Shown: piece after piece, positions 46,905-57,283 of the stretch | How the letters are laid out: each line of letters opens with the position of its first letter | Position numbering within the stretch: the first letter of the stretch is position 1 | Source: Acidobacteriota bacterium | GTDB lineage: Bacteria > Acidobacteriota > Vicinamibacteria > Vicinamibacterales > UBA2999 | Assembly (NCBI GenBank): GCA_016871195.1 | Contig: VFZN01000007.1 | Coordinates: 98,526 to 162,525 of the forward strand | Direction: 5' to 3' | DNA length: 64,000 nucleotides | Notes under the pieces: model-generated | What the model saw: only the letters and a program-made list of their open reading frames with translations | Databases searched by the model: none | Told to the model about the DNA's origin: nothing | Program-made: the position numbers and the translations under genes

Positions 46905-48473
46905 ATGACGTCGGCGAGCCCTGTCCTGTCTCTTCGTGCGCCACGCCGGTGGCTGGTCCTCGGGTGGCTGGTGTGCGCGGGGCTTGGGCTGTGTGGCACG
47001 GCACGGGCGCAGGCGGCACGGGCCCCGATGCCTCTTGCCGGGCCCGTGCTGGTGATGTCTTTCGAGCCGGTGCCCGGCACGACGGGCGGGAGCTGGCTGC
47101 GTGAGGGAGTGGCGCTGCTGCTCGCCCATGCCCTCGAAGCACGGGGCCTCGAGGTATTCGACCGCGAGACCCGATTCGACGCCCTCGAGCAGTTGCAGCT
47201 TCCACCGCAGGCTCCGGTCTCTCGGGCGTCTGCGTTGCGCGTGGGTGAGCTACTGGGCGCAGGGACGGTCGTGGTGGGGACGTATGCGATGTCCGGCACG
47301 GCCGTCGAGATTCACGCCAGGGGGCTGACCCTGTCTCCGCTGGGACTGTCTCCCGAGGTGACGGCCTCGCGACCGATCAGGGACATATTCGAGGCCATGG
47401 GAAGCGTGGCCGATGCGCTCGCGGGGCCCATGGCTTCGTCGTCGGCCTGGAGCACGCCACCGTCAGTGGCGGCGTTCGCGGCGATGGTTCAGGGCCTCAT
47501 GGCCGATACCCCCAATGAGCAGGAGCGTTATCTGCAGGCGTCACTCAAGCTGGCGCCTGACTATGCCGAGGCGCGCCTGGCGCTGTGGGCACTGATGCGC
47601 GCGTCCGGCCGACACCGAGCCGCGCTTGCCGTCGTAGGGCCGGTGGCTCCGGCCTGTCGACTGGCGAAGCAGGCACGCTATGCGGCAGCCCTCTCCCGCG
47701 TGGATCTCAAGCGCTATGACGAAGCCTTCCGGGAGTTGCGGACCATGCTCAACGAGCAGGCGTCGGCCTCCGTGGCCACGGCTCTCGGAGTGGTGCAGAT
47801 GCGTCGCACACCGACAGCCCAGGCCGGCGAGCCGATGTACTACTTCAATCACGCCATCGAGTTGGACCCAGACGAGCCAGATCGGTATTTCAATCTCGGC
47901 TACGCCTACTGGCGCAGTGGCGATGCGCTTGGCAGTGCGTATTGGCTGCGTGAGGCGGTGCGCCGCAATCCGGCTGATGCGGATGCGCACTTTGTTCTCG
48001 GCAGTGCGCTCGTGCAGCTCGGCGCCACGGTGGAAGGCCAGCGGGAGCGGTCACTGGCCCGCGACCTTTCGGGTGACGGGGAACGCTGGGGAGGAACCGC
48101 CGGGGCGAGTGGTGTGCCGGCAGGCCTTGAGCGCCTCTCGCCCCGGTTGACATCGACGCGGCGGTGGGGGCAGCCGCTCGATGCCCCGACGACCATCCCT
48201 GAGCGGATCTCGCTGGCGCGGTTCCACCTGGAGGCGGGCCGCCGGGCATTCGAGCGTGACGACGAACGCGAGGCACGTGCCGCTCTGCGACGTGCGACGT
48301 TTCTGTCGCCGTATCTGGCCGAGGCGCACCAGTTGCTGGGCCGTCTCTATCTTCGCGCCGACCGACTCGACGACGCCATCGCGGCGCTGCGCATCTCACT
48401 CTGGAGCGAGGAACGCCCCGACACCCGTGAGTGGCTGAACCAGGCTCTCGCACGCCAGCGGCCCGCGCCGTAA
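46905..48473 (+). CDS. Secreted TPR protein with a TolB/CsgG-like N-terminal domain
   Basis: This 522-residue protein has a signal peptide (ends about TARA, residue 33), then a domain with VLVMSFEPVPGTTGGSWLREGVALLLAHALEARG (cited as VLVMSFEPV and SWLREGVALLLAHALEARG) that resembles the N-terminal domain of TolB and of FlgO/CsgG-like proteins. The remainder has about six TPR-like repeats (PDRYFNLGYAYWRSGDALGSA, LARFHLEAGRRAFERDDE). It probably scaffolds complexes in the periplasm. The choice between the GTG (46902) and ATG (46905) does not matter for the product. It leads the SPOR-lnt-prfB unit. Confidence 0.75.
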   Translation: MTSASPVLSLRAPRRWLVLGWLVCAGLGLCGTARAQAARAPMPLAGPVLVMSFEPVPGTTGGSWLREGVALLLAHALEARGLEVFDRETRFDALEQLQLPPQAPVSRASALRVGELLGAGTVVVGTYAMSGTAVEIHARGLTLSPLGLSPEVTASRPIRDIFEAMGSVADALAGPMASSSAWSTPPSVAAFAAMVQGLMADTPNEQERYLQASLKLAPDYAEARLALWALMRASGRHRAALAVVGPVAPACRLAKQARYAAALSRVDLKRYDEAFRELRTMLNEQASASVATALGVVQMRRTPTAQAGEPMYYFNHAIELDPDEPDRYFNLGYAYWRSGDALGSAYWLREAVRRNPADADAHFVLGSALVQLGATVEGQRERSLARDLSGDGERWGGTAGASGVPAGLERLSPRLTSTRRWGQPLDAPTTIPERISLARFHLEAGRRAFERDDEREARAALRRATFLSPYLAEAHQLLGRLYLRADRLDDAIAALRISLWSEERPDTREWLNQALARQRPAP

Positions 48474-48497
48474 GTGCTACCATCGCTGAGAGTCCTC

Positions 48498-49211
48498 ATG
48501 GAACATTCGCGCGACGATGGTTTCAGCAATCTCCAGCTGACCCAGAAACAGACGGTGTTTCTGACCGTGGCCTTGATGGTCGTGGTCAGTGTGGCGTTCA
48601 TCGCCGGCGTCCTGGTCGGACGCGACGTGAAGGGATCCGTGCCACCGGGGCTCTACCGCGAGACGGCCGTCATGGACGCGCCGCTGCCCGACGATCTGCC
48701 GCCGCCCCCTCCGGTGCAGGCCGGCAACTCGGCGTCGCCGGAGGGCATCGTCAAGGAGACCGTCACGTATCCGGACCGCCTGACGCAGGCGGTGCCGGCC
48801 GCCGAGTCGCTGTCTGAAACTCCCGGGGTCAGGAACGAAGAACTGCCGACAGATGCCGCCCCGGCAGGTAGCGCTTCTGCAGCGGGTGCCACGGCCACGG
48901 GTGTTCCCCTCCGCCGTGATCCTGCGGGAACGACGGCCGCTCCCTTGGCCTCTGCGGCTATGGCCTTCGCCGAACCCGAGGGGCCAGGTATGGCCGTGCA
49001 GGTGTCGGCGTACCGCAATCGGCGGGAGGCCGAAGCGATGGCTGGTCGGCTCACCTCGAAGGGCTATACGGCGTATGTGATGGCCCCGGTCCCTGGTGCT
49101 CCGAATCTGTTCCGTGTGCGTGTCGGGAAATTTACGAGCCGCGAAGATGCCGACCGTGTCGTGACGCGCCTCAAGCGTGAGGAGCGCCTCGAGCCATGGA
49201 TCGTGCGCTAG
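48498..49211 (+). CDS. SPOR domain protein
   Basis: This 237-residue protein has one transmembrane helix near residues 20-42, a Pro/Ala-rich periplasmic linker and a C-terminal SPOR domain (about residues 155-237, with MAVQVSAYRNRREAEAMAGRL and RVRVGKFTSREDADRVV). SPOR domains bind denuded peptidoglycan at division sites. The layout is like FtsN and DedD. The end overlaps lnt by 16 bases. Confidence 0.9.
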   Translation: MEHSRDDGFSNLQLTQKQTVFLTVALMVVVSVAFIAGVLVGRDVKGSVPPGLYRETAVMDAPLPDDLPPPPPVQAGNSASPEGIVKETVTYPDRLTQAVPAAESLSETPGVRNEELPTDAAPAGSASAAGATATGVPLRRDPAGTTAAPLASAAMAFAEPEGPGMAVQVSAYRNRREAEAMAGRLTSKGYTAYVMAPVPGAPNLFRVRVGKFTSREDADRVVTRLKREERLEPWIVR

Positions 49212-50743
49212 CGCTGCTGTCGGGCGCGCTGCTCGCGCTGTCGTTTCCCCGCTATGGGCACGGCGCGCTCGGGCTGATTGCCCTTGTGCCATGGCTGGTC
49301 GCGCTCAGTGGATGGATGAGACGTCCTGGTCACTGGCCGGGACACACCGCCTCGCGCGGTGCCTGGCTGGGCACCATCACTGGTGTGGTCTTTTACTCGG
49401 GCACGCTGTACTGGACCAGCGCGACCGTGGGCACGTTCGGAGGTCTGCCGCTGCCGCTCGCCATCGGTGCTGCGTTTCTGCTGGTGCTTTACATGTCGGC
49501 ATATGTGGCTGCCGCAGGGGCGGTAACCGCGATCCTCGTCGCGCGTCTGGGATGGATCGGGTTGCCCCTGGGGGCGACGGCCTGGGTGGCTCTCGAATAC
49601 GTGCGCGGATTTCTTATTGGCGGATTTCCCTGGATTCCTTTGGGCAACACGCTGATCGACTTGCTGCCGCTGGCGCAGATGGCCAGCGTCGGGGGCATTT
49701 ACCTGCTGTCGCTGTTTGTCGGGCTCGTCAATGCTGGATTTGCCCTGATGCTGATGGTGGCGCCGCGCCTGCGCCTGCGCGTGCTGGCCGCGACACTGGC
49801 GCTGGTCGCTGTCCCGGCACTCTGGGGAGCCGCGAGGCTGGGGGACGGACGACTGCTGAGTTCAGGGACACCCGTACGCGTGGGCCTCGTGCAGGCCAAC
49901 GTGCTGCAGGTCGACAAGTGGAACCGTGCCAAGTCTGGCGAGATCCTGCAGAAATACATGTCGCTGTCGACGCGCGCCGTCGAGGCGGGGGCACGGGTGG
50001 TGCTCTGGGCCGAATCGGCCACGCCGTTCCTCTTCGACGAAGACGTCACGGGGCAGACGGAGGTGCGGTCGTTTGTCCAGGCCCTCGGAGTACCGTTGCT
50101 GTTTGGTTCCGATGAGATCGAGCACGAACCCCAGGTACGGTTCTTCAACTCGGCGTTCATGCTTGACGGGGCCGGGGCTACCGCCGCCGTGTATCGGAAG
50201 ATGCACCTGGTGCCCTTCGGCGAATGGGTCCCCTTCAAGCACGCATTGTTCTTCGTCAAGCCGCTCGTGGAAGCCGTCGCCGATTTTTCCCCGGGCACGC
50301 GCGTCACGATGATGCCGGTCGACGGGCATATGGTCAGTACCGCCATCTGTTATGAAGTCACCTATCCAGGACTCATGCGTGAGGCGGTGCAGCAGGGCAG
50401 CGAACTGCTGACCACCATCACCAACGATGCCTGGTACGGCGAGTCGTCTGCCCCGTTTCAGCACTTCGAGATGGCCGCGGTCCGGGCCATCGAACAGGGT
50501 CGCTACCTGGTGCGTGCCGCCAACACCGGCATCACCGGCATTGTCGATCCGTATGGACGCATCGTGACTCGCACGGCGCTTGGAGACACCACGGTGGTCG
50601 TGGGCGATGTCCGCTTCCTGCAGGAGCGGACGGTGTATGCCACAATAGGCGATGTTGTCGCGTTCGCGTCCGGGTTGCTGACCCTGCTGGCGCTGCTGGC
50701 CGCGACCCTCAGGAGACCATGGCTCTCGTCCTCGATGAACTGA
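49196..50743 (+). CDS. lnt: Apolipoprotein N-acyltransferase
   Basis: Lnt adds the third acyl chain to lipoproteins. The 515-residue protein has an N-terminal block of about six membrane helices and a nitrilase-like domain with the triad Glu (VLWAESATPFLF), Lys (YRKMHLVPFGEWVPF) and Cys (STAICYEVTYPGL). Its start is inside the SPOR gene and its end overlaps prfB by 25 bases. Full triacylation supports a Gram-negative envelope. Confidence 0.95.
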   Translation: MDRALALLSGALLALSFPRYGHGALGLIALVPWLVALSGWMRRPGHWPGHTASRGAWLGTITGVVFYSGTLYWTSATVGTFGGLPLPLAIGAAFLLVLYMSAYVAAAGAVTAILVARLGWIGLPLGATAWVALEYVRGFLIGGFPWIPLGNTLIDLLPLAQMASVGGIYLLSLFVGLVNAGFALMLMVAPRLRLRVLAATLALVAVPALWGAARLGDGRLLSSGTPVRVGLVQANVLQVDKWNRAKSGEILQKYMSLSTRAVEAGARVVLWAESATPFLFDEDVTGQTEVRSFVQALGVPLLFGSDEIEHEPQVRFFNSAFMLDGAGATAAVYRKMHLVPFGEWVPFKHALFFVKPLVEAVADFSPGTRVTMMPVDGHMVSTAICYEVTYPGLMREAVQQGSELLTTITNDAWYGESSAPFQHFEMAAVRAIEQGRYLVRAANTGITGIVDPYGRIVTRTALGDTTVVVGDVRFLQERTVYATIGDVVAFASGLLTLLALLAATLRRPWLSSSMN

Positions 50744-51862
50744 TTCGCCGCTCTTCCGACCTGCTCACGCGGGCCGCCGATTTGCGGAGCTATCTTTGAC
50801 GCCGCACGTCTCGACGAAGAACTGAGCCGGCTCGAATCTCGCATCGCCGCCCCCGACTTCTGGAATCAGCCGTCTGACGCCCAGGCTACCCTCCGCAGGC
50901 GCCAGCGCGTCAGCGAGGATGTCGACCTGCGCGAATCACTCGGTCGTCAGCGCGACGATCTGCAGGTACTGCTCGACTGGGCGCAGCAGGGCGAACCGCT
51001 TGACGCCGACATCGCACAGGCACTGGATAGCCTCGAGGCCCTGGTAGACGCCGGCGAGATCAAGAAGATGCTGAGCGGTGAACACGATGGCGCCAATGCC
51101 ATTGTGTCGATCCACCCTGGTGCCGGCGGCGTCGAATCCCAGGACTGGGCCGAGATGCTGCTGCGCATGTATCTTAAGTGGGCCGAGCGCCGCGGGTTCA
51201 CGAGAACGATCCTCGAGTATCAGCCGGGGGAAGAAGCCGGTCTCAAGAGCGTCACGCTCACACTGTCGGGCGACTATGCCTTCGGCCTGATGTCAGCAGA
51301 GGCTGGCGTGCATCGCCTCGTGCGCATTTCACCGTTTGACCAGGCGGCCCGGCGGCACACCTCGTTCGCCTCCGTCTACGCCTGGCCCGAGATGGATGAC
51401 ACCATCGAAATCGACATTCCCGACAAGGACGTGCGCATCGACACCTTTCGATCGAGCGGTGCCGGGGGGCAGCATGTCAACGTGACCGATTCCGCGGTGC
51501 GCATCACGCACCTGCCCACGGGCATCGTCACGTCGTGCCAGAACGAGCGGTCGCAGCACAAGAACCGCGACGTCGCCATGAAAGTGCTGCGCGCCAAACT
51601 GTATGACCTGCGGCTGAAGGAGCAGCAGGCCCGCCTCGAGAACATCGGTGGGGTGAAGAAGGACATTGCCTTCGGGTCCCAGATCCGCAGTTACGTGCTG
51701 CAGCCCTACCAGATGATCAAGGATCACCGCACCAAATACACCGAGGGCCAGGTCTACAAGGTCCTCGACGGTGACCTCGATCCCTTCATCAAGACCTACC
51801 TCATGCAGAAGGCCACCGGCACGCTGAGGCAGCCCGACGACAGCAGCGACGACGAGCGCTAA
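50719..51862 (+). CDS. prfB: Peptide chain release factor 2, with programmed +1 frameshift
   Basis: RF2 ends translation at UGA and UAA. The first 26 codons run from the ATG at 50719 to CTT (50794-50796), then an in-frame TGA (50797-50799). A +1 shift, skipping one T, continues as GACGCCGCACGT... to 51862, giving a 380-residue protein. The tripeptide SPF ([12 protein letters not shown]) and the catalytic GGQ ([11 protein letters not shown]) are present. The ATG overlaps the lnt end by 25 bases, with AGGAG just before it. The annotation must join the two frames. Confidence 0.95.
50784..50800 (+). promoter_or_regulatory. Programmed +1 frameshift site in prfB
   Basis: The bases GCGGAGCTATCTTTGAC contain a Shine-Dalgarno-like GGAG (50786-50789), the slippery CTT and the in-frame TGA C. 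This is the standard RF2 autoregulation site: low RF2 makes termination at this TGA slow, so the frame shifts and more RF2 is made. Confidence 0.93.
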
Positions 51863-54154
51863 TCAGGGGCGCGCCGTCTGCCGTGCGGCAGCGGCTGGCT
51901 CGGTGCCGGCCAGGAACCACTCTTCCAGGGCCTCGGGATCCCCCGCCGTGGTCGGCTCTCCGGTGGTGCGGTTGACGAGGGTGGTGACCACCGACGACGG
52001 CCGGGGGAACGCCGGGGGCGCATCGCCGCGTCCCCGCAGCGTGATGTATTCGCGCATGAAATCGATCCATGCCGGTAGCGCGGCCGTGGTGCCCGTTTCA
52101 TTCGGTCCGATGGGTTTCTTCTCGTCACGACCGAACCACACGCCGACGGTGATGTCCGGATCGAATCCGATGAACCAGGCATCGGTGTAGTCATCCACCG
52201 TGCCGGTTTTGCCTCCCAGCGGCCAGTTGAGCGAGGTCGCCGATGCACCGGTACCGCGTTGCATCACGCCCTGCAGCAGGGCCGTCATCACCGCCGCGGT
52301 ATCCGCGCGAATGGCCTCGCTCGGTGCCGGCCGGGCCTCCTCAATGCGTGCGCCGCGGCGGTCGTCAACGGAACGGATGAACACAGGCGGCATGCGAACG
52401 CCGCCATTGGGAAATGCCGAATAGGCACTGGTCACGTCAAGCAGCGTGGTTTCCTGCGCACCCAGTGCCATCGACAGAAAGGGTCGGAACGGCTCGCGGA
52501 AGCCGAAGCGTGCGGCATAGGCAGCGACCTGTGCGGGCCCTAGCATGTCTATCACCTTGACGGCCGGAATGTTGCGCGACTGCTCGAGCGCGCGGCGCAG
52601 TGTCAGGGGACCGACGAACGTCCGATCGTAATTGGCCGGGGCATACGCCGGTTGCCCCTCGCCCGCGTCGAACGACGTCGGGGCGTCGTCGATGACGGTC
52701 GTCGCCGTGAGCCCCCGGTCGATGGCGGCGGTGTAGAGCAGGGGCTTGACCGTCGAGCCCATCTGCCGGGCCGCCTGCGTCGCCCGGTTGAACTTGCTGC
52801 GGGCAAAGCTGAAACCGCCGACGAGGGCACGGATGTCTCCCGTGCGGTTGTCGATGGCGATGAGGGCCCCTTCGATGGCCGGCGGCTGCTCGAGGCCGAG
52901 GACGGCCGTCTGCGTCGCGTCATCGATGGACGTTAGTGAGACCTCAATGATGTCACCCTCGTGGAGGAGGGTGGTGAGGTCCGTACGCCGGGTCCAGGCG
53001 ACGCCCGGGCGCCCGAGTTGGCCGCTGAGGGGGCCGACCTTGACCATGGCGGTTGCGGCCGAGACGGTCGTGACGACTCCGGGCACGATGTCGCCAGGAG
53101 CCAACGGGCGTGTCCATCGGTCGGGGCGGTAGGTGTCGAGGGTTTTCTTCACCGAGGTGAGCGACTGCCTGGTGGGCCGATAGACTCCGCGCTTCCGGTC
53201 GAGCCGTCGGAGGGCGCGGTCGACCGCGCGGTTGGCGGCCAGTTGCATCTGGCGGTCGAGGCCGGTGCGCACCGTCAGGCCGTGGGCGTAGAGGGCGGTC
53301 GCCCCATAAGTGTCTTCCAGCCGCTTGCGCACGTCTTCGAGGAAGTAGGGCGCGATGCTCGCCGCCCCGCCGGGCTCGCCGGCCACGGTGATGGGCCGGG
53401 CTTTCGCCTCGCCGGCCTGTTCGGCAGTGATGAACCCTTCCGTGGCCATGCGGTCGAGGGCGTAGTTGCGCCGGCGACGCGCGGCGTCCGGATTGACGTA
53501 GGGACTCTGGCGAACGTTGGCCTGGATGATGCCGGCAATGAGGGCCGCTTCCTCAAGTGCGAGGTCCTGCACCCGCTTCTCGAAATAGAGCTGTGAGGCC
53601 GACTCAACCCCATAGGCCCCGTGCCCGAAGTAAATCTGATTGCAGTACAGCGTAAAGATTTCCGGCTTGGTGTAGCGCTTCTCAATCTGAATGGCGACGA
53701 GGGCTTCCTTAATCTTGCGTTCCCAGGTGCGGTCAAAGCCGATGGTGGTGGGGAACAGGTTGCGGGCGAGCTGCTGCGTGAGGGTCGATCCGCCGGGGAC
53801 GTTGCCCCGACTGGTGATGTCGCGCGCGAGTGCCAGCATCATGCGCGTGACAGACAGCCCGTTGTGCTCGAAGAATCCTGCGTCTTCGGCCGCGAGGATG
53901 GCGTGCCGCAGTCGCAGGGGAATGTCGTCGTAGCGCACCACGACGCGACGTTCGACAGCAAACTCGCCGAGTGGGGCACCGCTGCGATCGAGGACGCGGG
54001 TGATGGTGCTGGGCGCGTAGGTATCGAGCGCCGAGACCTCCGGCAGGTCATCCGACGAGGCAAAGAGGACGCCCGCCGTCGTGCCGGACAGCGCTGCCAG
54101 GATGAACAGTAGTGCCAGCGTGGCGAATGTGGCAACCGAACGGATGGCGGGCAT
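51863..54154 (-). CDS. mrcA: Class A penicillin-binding protein (PBP1A-like)
   Basis: This 763-residue enzyme makes and crosslinks peptidoglycan. An N-terminal anchor (about 8-30) precedes the GT51 domain (AAEDAGFFEHNG with the catalytic Glu, GGSTLTQQLARN). A loop between residues about 310-440 has an OB-like insert. The transpeptidase shows STVK (MGSTVKPLLY), SRN (QSRNIPAVK) and KTGT (GGKTGTVDDY). Length and insert fit MrcA. It is a single gene, divergent from dnaK, and its stop abuts the prfB stop. Confidence 0.94.
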   Translation of the reverse strand: MPAIRSVATFATLALLFILAALSGTTAGVLFASSDDLPEVSALDTYAPSTITRVLDRSGAPLGEFAVERRVVVRYDDIPLRLRHAILAAEDAGFFEHNGLSVTRMMLALARDITSRGNVPGGSTLTQQLARNLFPTTIGFDRTWERKIKEALVAIQIEKRYTKPEIFTLYCNQIYFGHGAYGVESASQLYFEKRVQDLALEEAALIAGIIQANVRQSPYVNPDAARRRRNYALDRMATEGFITAEQAGEAKARPITVAGEPGGAASIAPYFLEDVRKRLEDTYGATALYAHGLTVRTGLDRQMQLAANRAVDRALRRLDRKRGVYRPTRQSLTSVKKTLDTYRPDRWTRPLAPGDIVPGVVTTVSAATAMVKVGPLSGQLGRPGVAWTRRTDLTTLLHEGDIIEVSLTSIDDATQTAVLGLEQPPAIEGALIAIDNRTGDIRALVGGFSFARSKFNRATQAARQMGSTVKPLLYTAAIDRGLTATTVIDDAPTSFDAGEGQPAYAPANYDRTFVGPLTLRRALEQSRNIPAVKVIDMLGPAQVAAYAARFGFREPFRPFLSMALGAQETTLLDVTSAYSAFPNGGVRMPPVFIRSVDDRRGARIEEARPAPSEAIRADTAAVMTALLQGVMQRGTGASATSLNWPLGGKTGTVDDYTDAWFIGFDPDITVGVWFGRDEKKPIGPNETGTTAALPAWIDFMREYITLRGRGDAPPAFPRPSSVVTTLVNRTTGEPTTAGDPEALEEWFLAGTEPAAAARQTARP

Positions 54155-54182
54155 GAGGTGAAAAAGTTTCGGACGACTTCAC

Positions 54183-54191
54183 ACTATAGCA
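54183..54191 (-). promoter_or_regulatory. Extended -10 for the penicillin-binding protein gene
   Basis: On the minus strand TGCTATAGT lies 29 bases before the ATG, an extended -10 with no clear -35. Nothing is fixed for the dnaK side: TAATAT (54238-54243) lies 16 bases before the first ATG. I found no CIRCE and no HAIR operator in the gap. Confidence 0.35.
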
Positions 54192-54259
54192 AGGGGTCTG
54201 ACCGGGCGGAGGGAGCTAAGCGCCTGTGATCTGAATTTAATATTGACAGGGAAGCACTC

Positions 54260-56191
54260 ATGTTTCATGCTAACAACATGAGCAAAATAATTGGTATCGA
54301 CCTTGGGACGACCAACTCCGTTGTGGCCGTGATGGAGGGCGACCAGCCCACCGTCATTCAGAACGCCGAAGGCAGTCGGTTGACCCCCTCTGTGGTGGGT
54401 TTCAGCAAGAGCGGTGAGCGCCTGGTGGGCCAGGTGGCGAAGCGTCAGGCGGTGACCAATCCGGAAAACACGCTGTTCTCGGTGAAGCGGTTCATGGGAC
54501 GCCGCTTCAGCGAGGTGGGCGACGAAATGAAGCGCGTACCCTACATCGTGGCCGGGGCCGGCAACGGGGATGTCCGCATCAAGGCCGACGGACAGGACTG
54601 GGCGCCTCCCCAAATTTCGGCCATGGTGCTGCAGAAGCTCAAGCAGGCCGCCGAAGACCATCTGGGTGAGCCGGTGACGCGCGCGGTCATTACGGTGCCC
54701 GCCTACTTCAACGATGCCCAGCGGCAGGCCACCAAGGAAGCCGGCCAGATTGCCGGTCTCGAAGTGATGCGCATCGTCAACGAGCCGACGGCTGCGGCGA
54801 TGGCCTACGGCCTCGATAAGAAGCACAACGAACTGATTGCGGTCTATGACTTCGGCGGCGGCACGTTCGACGTATCGATTCTGGAAGTCGGCGACGGGGT
54901 CGTGGAAGTGAAGGCGACCAACGGCGATACTCACCTCGGCGGCGACAACCTTGACGAGAAAGTCATCGAATGGATCATCGATGAATTCCGCAAGGAAGAA
55001 GGCATCGATCTTGGTAAGGACCGCATGGCTCTGCAGCGCCTGCGAGAGGCGGCCGAGAAGGCCAAGATCGAGTTGTCGTCCGTGATGGAGACCGAGATTA
55101 ACCTGCCGTTCATCACGGCCGACGCGACGGGCCCCAAGCACCTGACCCGCAAGCTGACGCGTGCGAAGTTCGAGTCGCTCGTGGAAGACCTCCTGCAGAA
55201 GACCATGGCGCCTACCCGCCAGGCGATGAAGGATGCGGGCGTCACCGCGCGCGATCTTCACGAGGTGGTGCTGGTGGGCGGGTCCACACGCATACCGCGG
55301 GTGCAGGCCCTCGTGCAGGAGGCGTTCGGCAAGGAACCCCACAAGGGGGTCAACCCCGACGAAGTCGTCGCCATGGGTGCCGCAATCCAGGCCGGCGTGC
55401 TGTCGGGCGACGTCAAGGACCTGCTGCTGCTCGACGTCACTCCGCTGTCACTGGGCATCGAGACGCTGGGCGGCGTGATGACGACGCTGATTGCGCGCAA
55501 TACGACGATTCCCTCGCGAAAGAGCGAGGTGTTCTCGACGGCGGCCGATAACCAGACCTCGGTCGATGTGCACGTGCTGCAGGGTGAGCGGCAGCTCGCG
55601 CGCGACAACCGCACCCTCGGCAACTTCAGGCTTGATGGTATTCCATCGGCGCCCCGCGGCGTGCCGCAGGTCGAAGTGACCTTCGACATCGATGCCAACG
55701 GCATCGTGAATGTGTCGGCCAAGGATCTCGGCACGCAGAAGGAACAGAAGATCACCATCACCTCCTCGTCGGGCCTCAGCAAGGATGAGGTCGAACGGAT
55801 GATGAAGGAAGCTGAGGCGCATGCCGATGAAGACCGGAAGCGCCGCGAGGAGATCGATACCCGCAACCGGGCCGACAGCACCGTCTATGCGGCCGAGCGT
55901 ATGCTGAAGGAGTCGGGTGACAAGCTGCCCGTGGCTGAGAAGGCCGAGGTCGAGGCGGCCATGCAGGCGCTGCGCACCGCCGTGGATGGAAACGACACCG
56001 CGGCCATGGCTGGCCTGCTCGACACCCTGACGACAGCGCAGCACAAGGCAGCTGAGGCCCTGTATCGTGCACAGGCGGCCACCGCAGCGGCTGCTGCGGA
56101 GGGCGACGACGGGGACACCGGGTCTGCTGGCGGCCGCGCCGCCGACCAGGGCGACGTCATCGACGCCGAGGTTGTGGACGACAAGAAGTAA
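54260..56191 (+). CDS. dnaK: Chaperone DnaK (Hsp70)
   Basis: This 643-residue chaperone has all the ATPase signatures ([47 protein letters not shown]) and the substrate-binding domain with the linker [18 protein letters not shown]. The Asp/Glu-rich end is AEVVDDKK. An AGGGAAG motif stands before the ATG at 54260, but homologues begin at the second ATG (54278, MSKIIGID); the extra six residues MFHANN may not be translated. It opens the dnaK-dnaJ-hspR operon; grpE, often placed between them, is missing. Confidence 0.96.
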   Translation: MFHANNMSKIIGIDLGTTNSVVAVMEGDQPTVIQNAEGSRLTPSVVGFSKSGERLVGQVAKRQAVTNPENTLFSVKRFMGRRFSEVGDEMKRVPYIVAGAGNGDVRIKADGQDWAPPQISAMVLQKLKQAAEDHLGEPVTRAVITVPAYFNDAQRQATKEAGQIAGLEVMRIVNEPTAAAMAYGLDKKHNELIAVYDFGGGTFDVSILEVGDGVVEVKATNGDTHLGGDNLDEKVIEWIIDEFRKEEGIDLGKDRMALQRLREAAEKAKIELSSVMETEINLPFITADATGPKHLTRKLTRAKFESLVEDLLQKTMAPTRQAMKDAGVTARDLHEVVLVGGSTRIPRVQALVQEAFGKEPHKGVNPDEVVAMGAAIQAGVLSGDVKDLLLLDVTPLSLGIETLGGVMTTLIARNTTIPSRKSEVFSTAADNQTSVDVHVLQGERQLARDNRTLGNFRLDGIPSAPRGVPQVEVTFDIDANGIVNVSAKDLGTQKEQKITITSSSGLSKDEVERMMKEAEAHADEDRKRREEIDTRNRADSTVYAAERMLKESGDKLPVAEKAEVEAAMQALRTAVDGNDTAAMAGLLDTLTTAQHKAAEALYRAQAATAAAAAEGDDGDTGSAGGRAADQGDVIDAEVVDDKK

Positions 56192-56212
56192 CGTCAGCAC
56201 CAAGGCGTCACG

Positions 56213-57283
56213 ATGGATTTTTACATCGTCCTGGGCGTGCGACGGGAGGCGACGGCGGAGGATATCCGCCGCGCCTACCGGCGTCTGGCCCGACGCCTGC
56301 ACCCGGACTTGAATCCGGGCGACGGACAGGCCGCCACGCACTTCGAGCAGGTGGTGCAGGCCTATGAGACGCTGGTCGATCCTGATCGTCGACGCCGATA
56401 CGACAGTGGTGGTGTGGCCACAGAGCCCGATGCGACGGGGCCCGGGTTTGGGTTCCGCGGGTTCGACTTCTCACCGCAGGTGCATGCGCAGCAGACCACG
56501 ACGTTTGGCGATCTGTTCGAGGATGTCTTCGCACGGCGCGGGACGCAGGAGGCCGCGCCGCAGGACGGCGGTGACGTGTTTGCACAGGTCACGCTGTCGT
56601 TCGAGGAGGCCTGGCGAGGGACGACCCGTGCCGTGCCCGTGACGCGGCAGCAGGCGTGCACGGCGTGTGCGGGCGCTGGTGTGGTCCGCGCCGTCCAGCG
56701 GCCCTGCGGTGCGTGTGAGGGGCACGGCGCTGTGCAGGTGGCGCGTGGCCATATGGTGTTCAGCAAGGCCTGTCCGCAGTGCCAGGGGGCCGGGGTGCGG
56801 CGTCTGCAGCCATGTGGCGGTTGCGCGGGTGGCGGCGTCGTGACGGTGGCCGAGCAGATCGATGTGGCCATTCCCGCTGGCATCACGGATGGCGTTCGGC
56901 TGCGGTGGACCGGTGGCGGTCATGCGGGTCGGCGCGGCGGGCGTTCCGGCGACCTGCATCTTGACGTCGCAATTGCGCCGCATGAGATGTTCGGGCGTGA
57001 GGGTGATGCCGTGACGCTGGTGCTGCCGGTCGGCGTACACGAGGCGGGCCTCGGTGCGCGCGTGACCGTCGGGACGCCCGAGGGGGCTGTGGCCGTGCGC
57101 GTGCCGCCTGGCGTGCAGGCCGGTCAGCGCCTGCGACTGCGTGAGCGGGGCATGCCTCGCATGCAGGGCGGGCGCGGTGACCTGCTCATTGAGATTCGCA
57201 TTGTGATGCCGCGGTTGCTTGACGAGCGGTCGAAAGAATTGTTGCGGGAGTTCGGCCGGATTCACGGGGAGCATGCACGCTGA
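56213..57283 (+). CDS. dnaJ: Chaperone DnaJ (type A)
   Basis: This 356-residue co-chaperone stimulates DnaK. It has a J domain with HPD (RLHPDLNPG), a Gly/Phe-rich stretch (about 75-95) and four CxxCxGxG repeats (CTACAGAG, CGACEGHG, CPQCQGAG, CGGCAGGG) that bind two zinc ions, then the substrate-binding domain with RLRLRERGMP. It is the full type A architecture. It follows dnaK by 21 bases, and its stop overlaps the hspR ATG. Confidence 0.94.
   Translation: MDFYIVLGVRREATAEDIRRAYRRLARRLHPDLNPGDGQAATHFEQVVQAYETLVDPDRRRRYDSGGVATEPDATGPGFGFRGFDFSPQVHAQQTTTFGDLFEDVFARRGTQEAAPQDGGDVFAQVTLSFEEAWRGTTRAVPVTRQQACTACAGAGVVRAVQRPCGACEGHGAVQVARGHMVFSKACPQCQGAGVRRLQPCGGCAGGGVVTVAEQIDVAIPAGITDGVRLRWTGGGHAGRRGGRSGDLHLDVAIAPHEMFGREGDAVTLVLPVGVHEAGLGARVTVGTPEGAVAVRVPPGVQAGQRLRLRERGMPRMQGGRGDLLIEIRIVMPRLLDERSKELLREFGRIHGEHAR

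Noticed and set aside
54179..55342. A 387-codon open frame antisense to dnaK
   Set aside because: dnaK antisense shadows are common in GC-rich genomes; it has no domain and starts inside conserved ATPase motifs.
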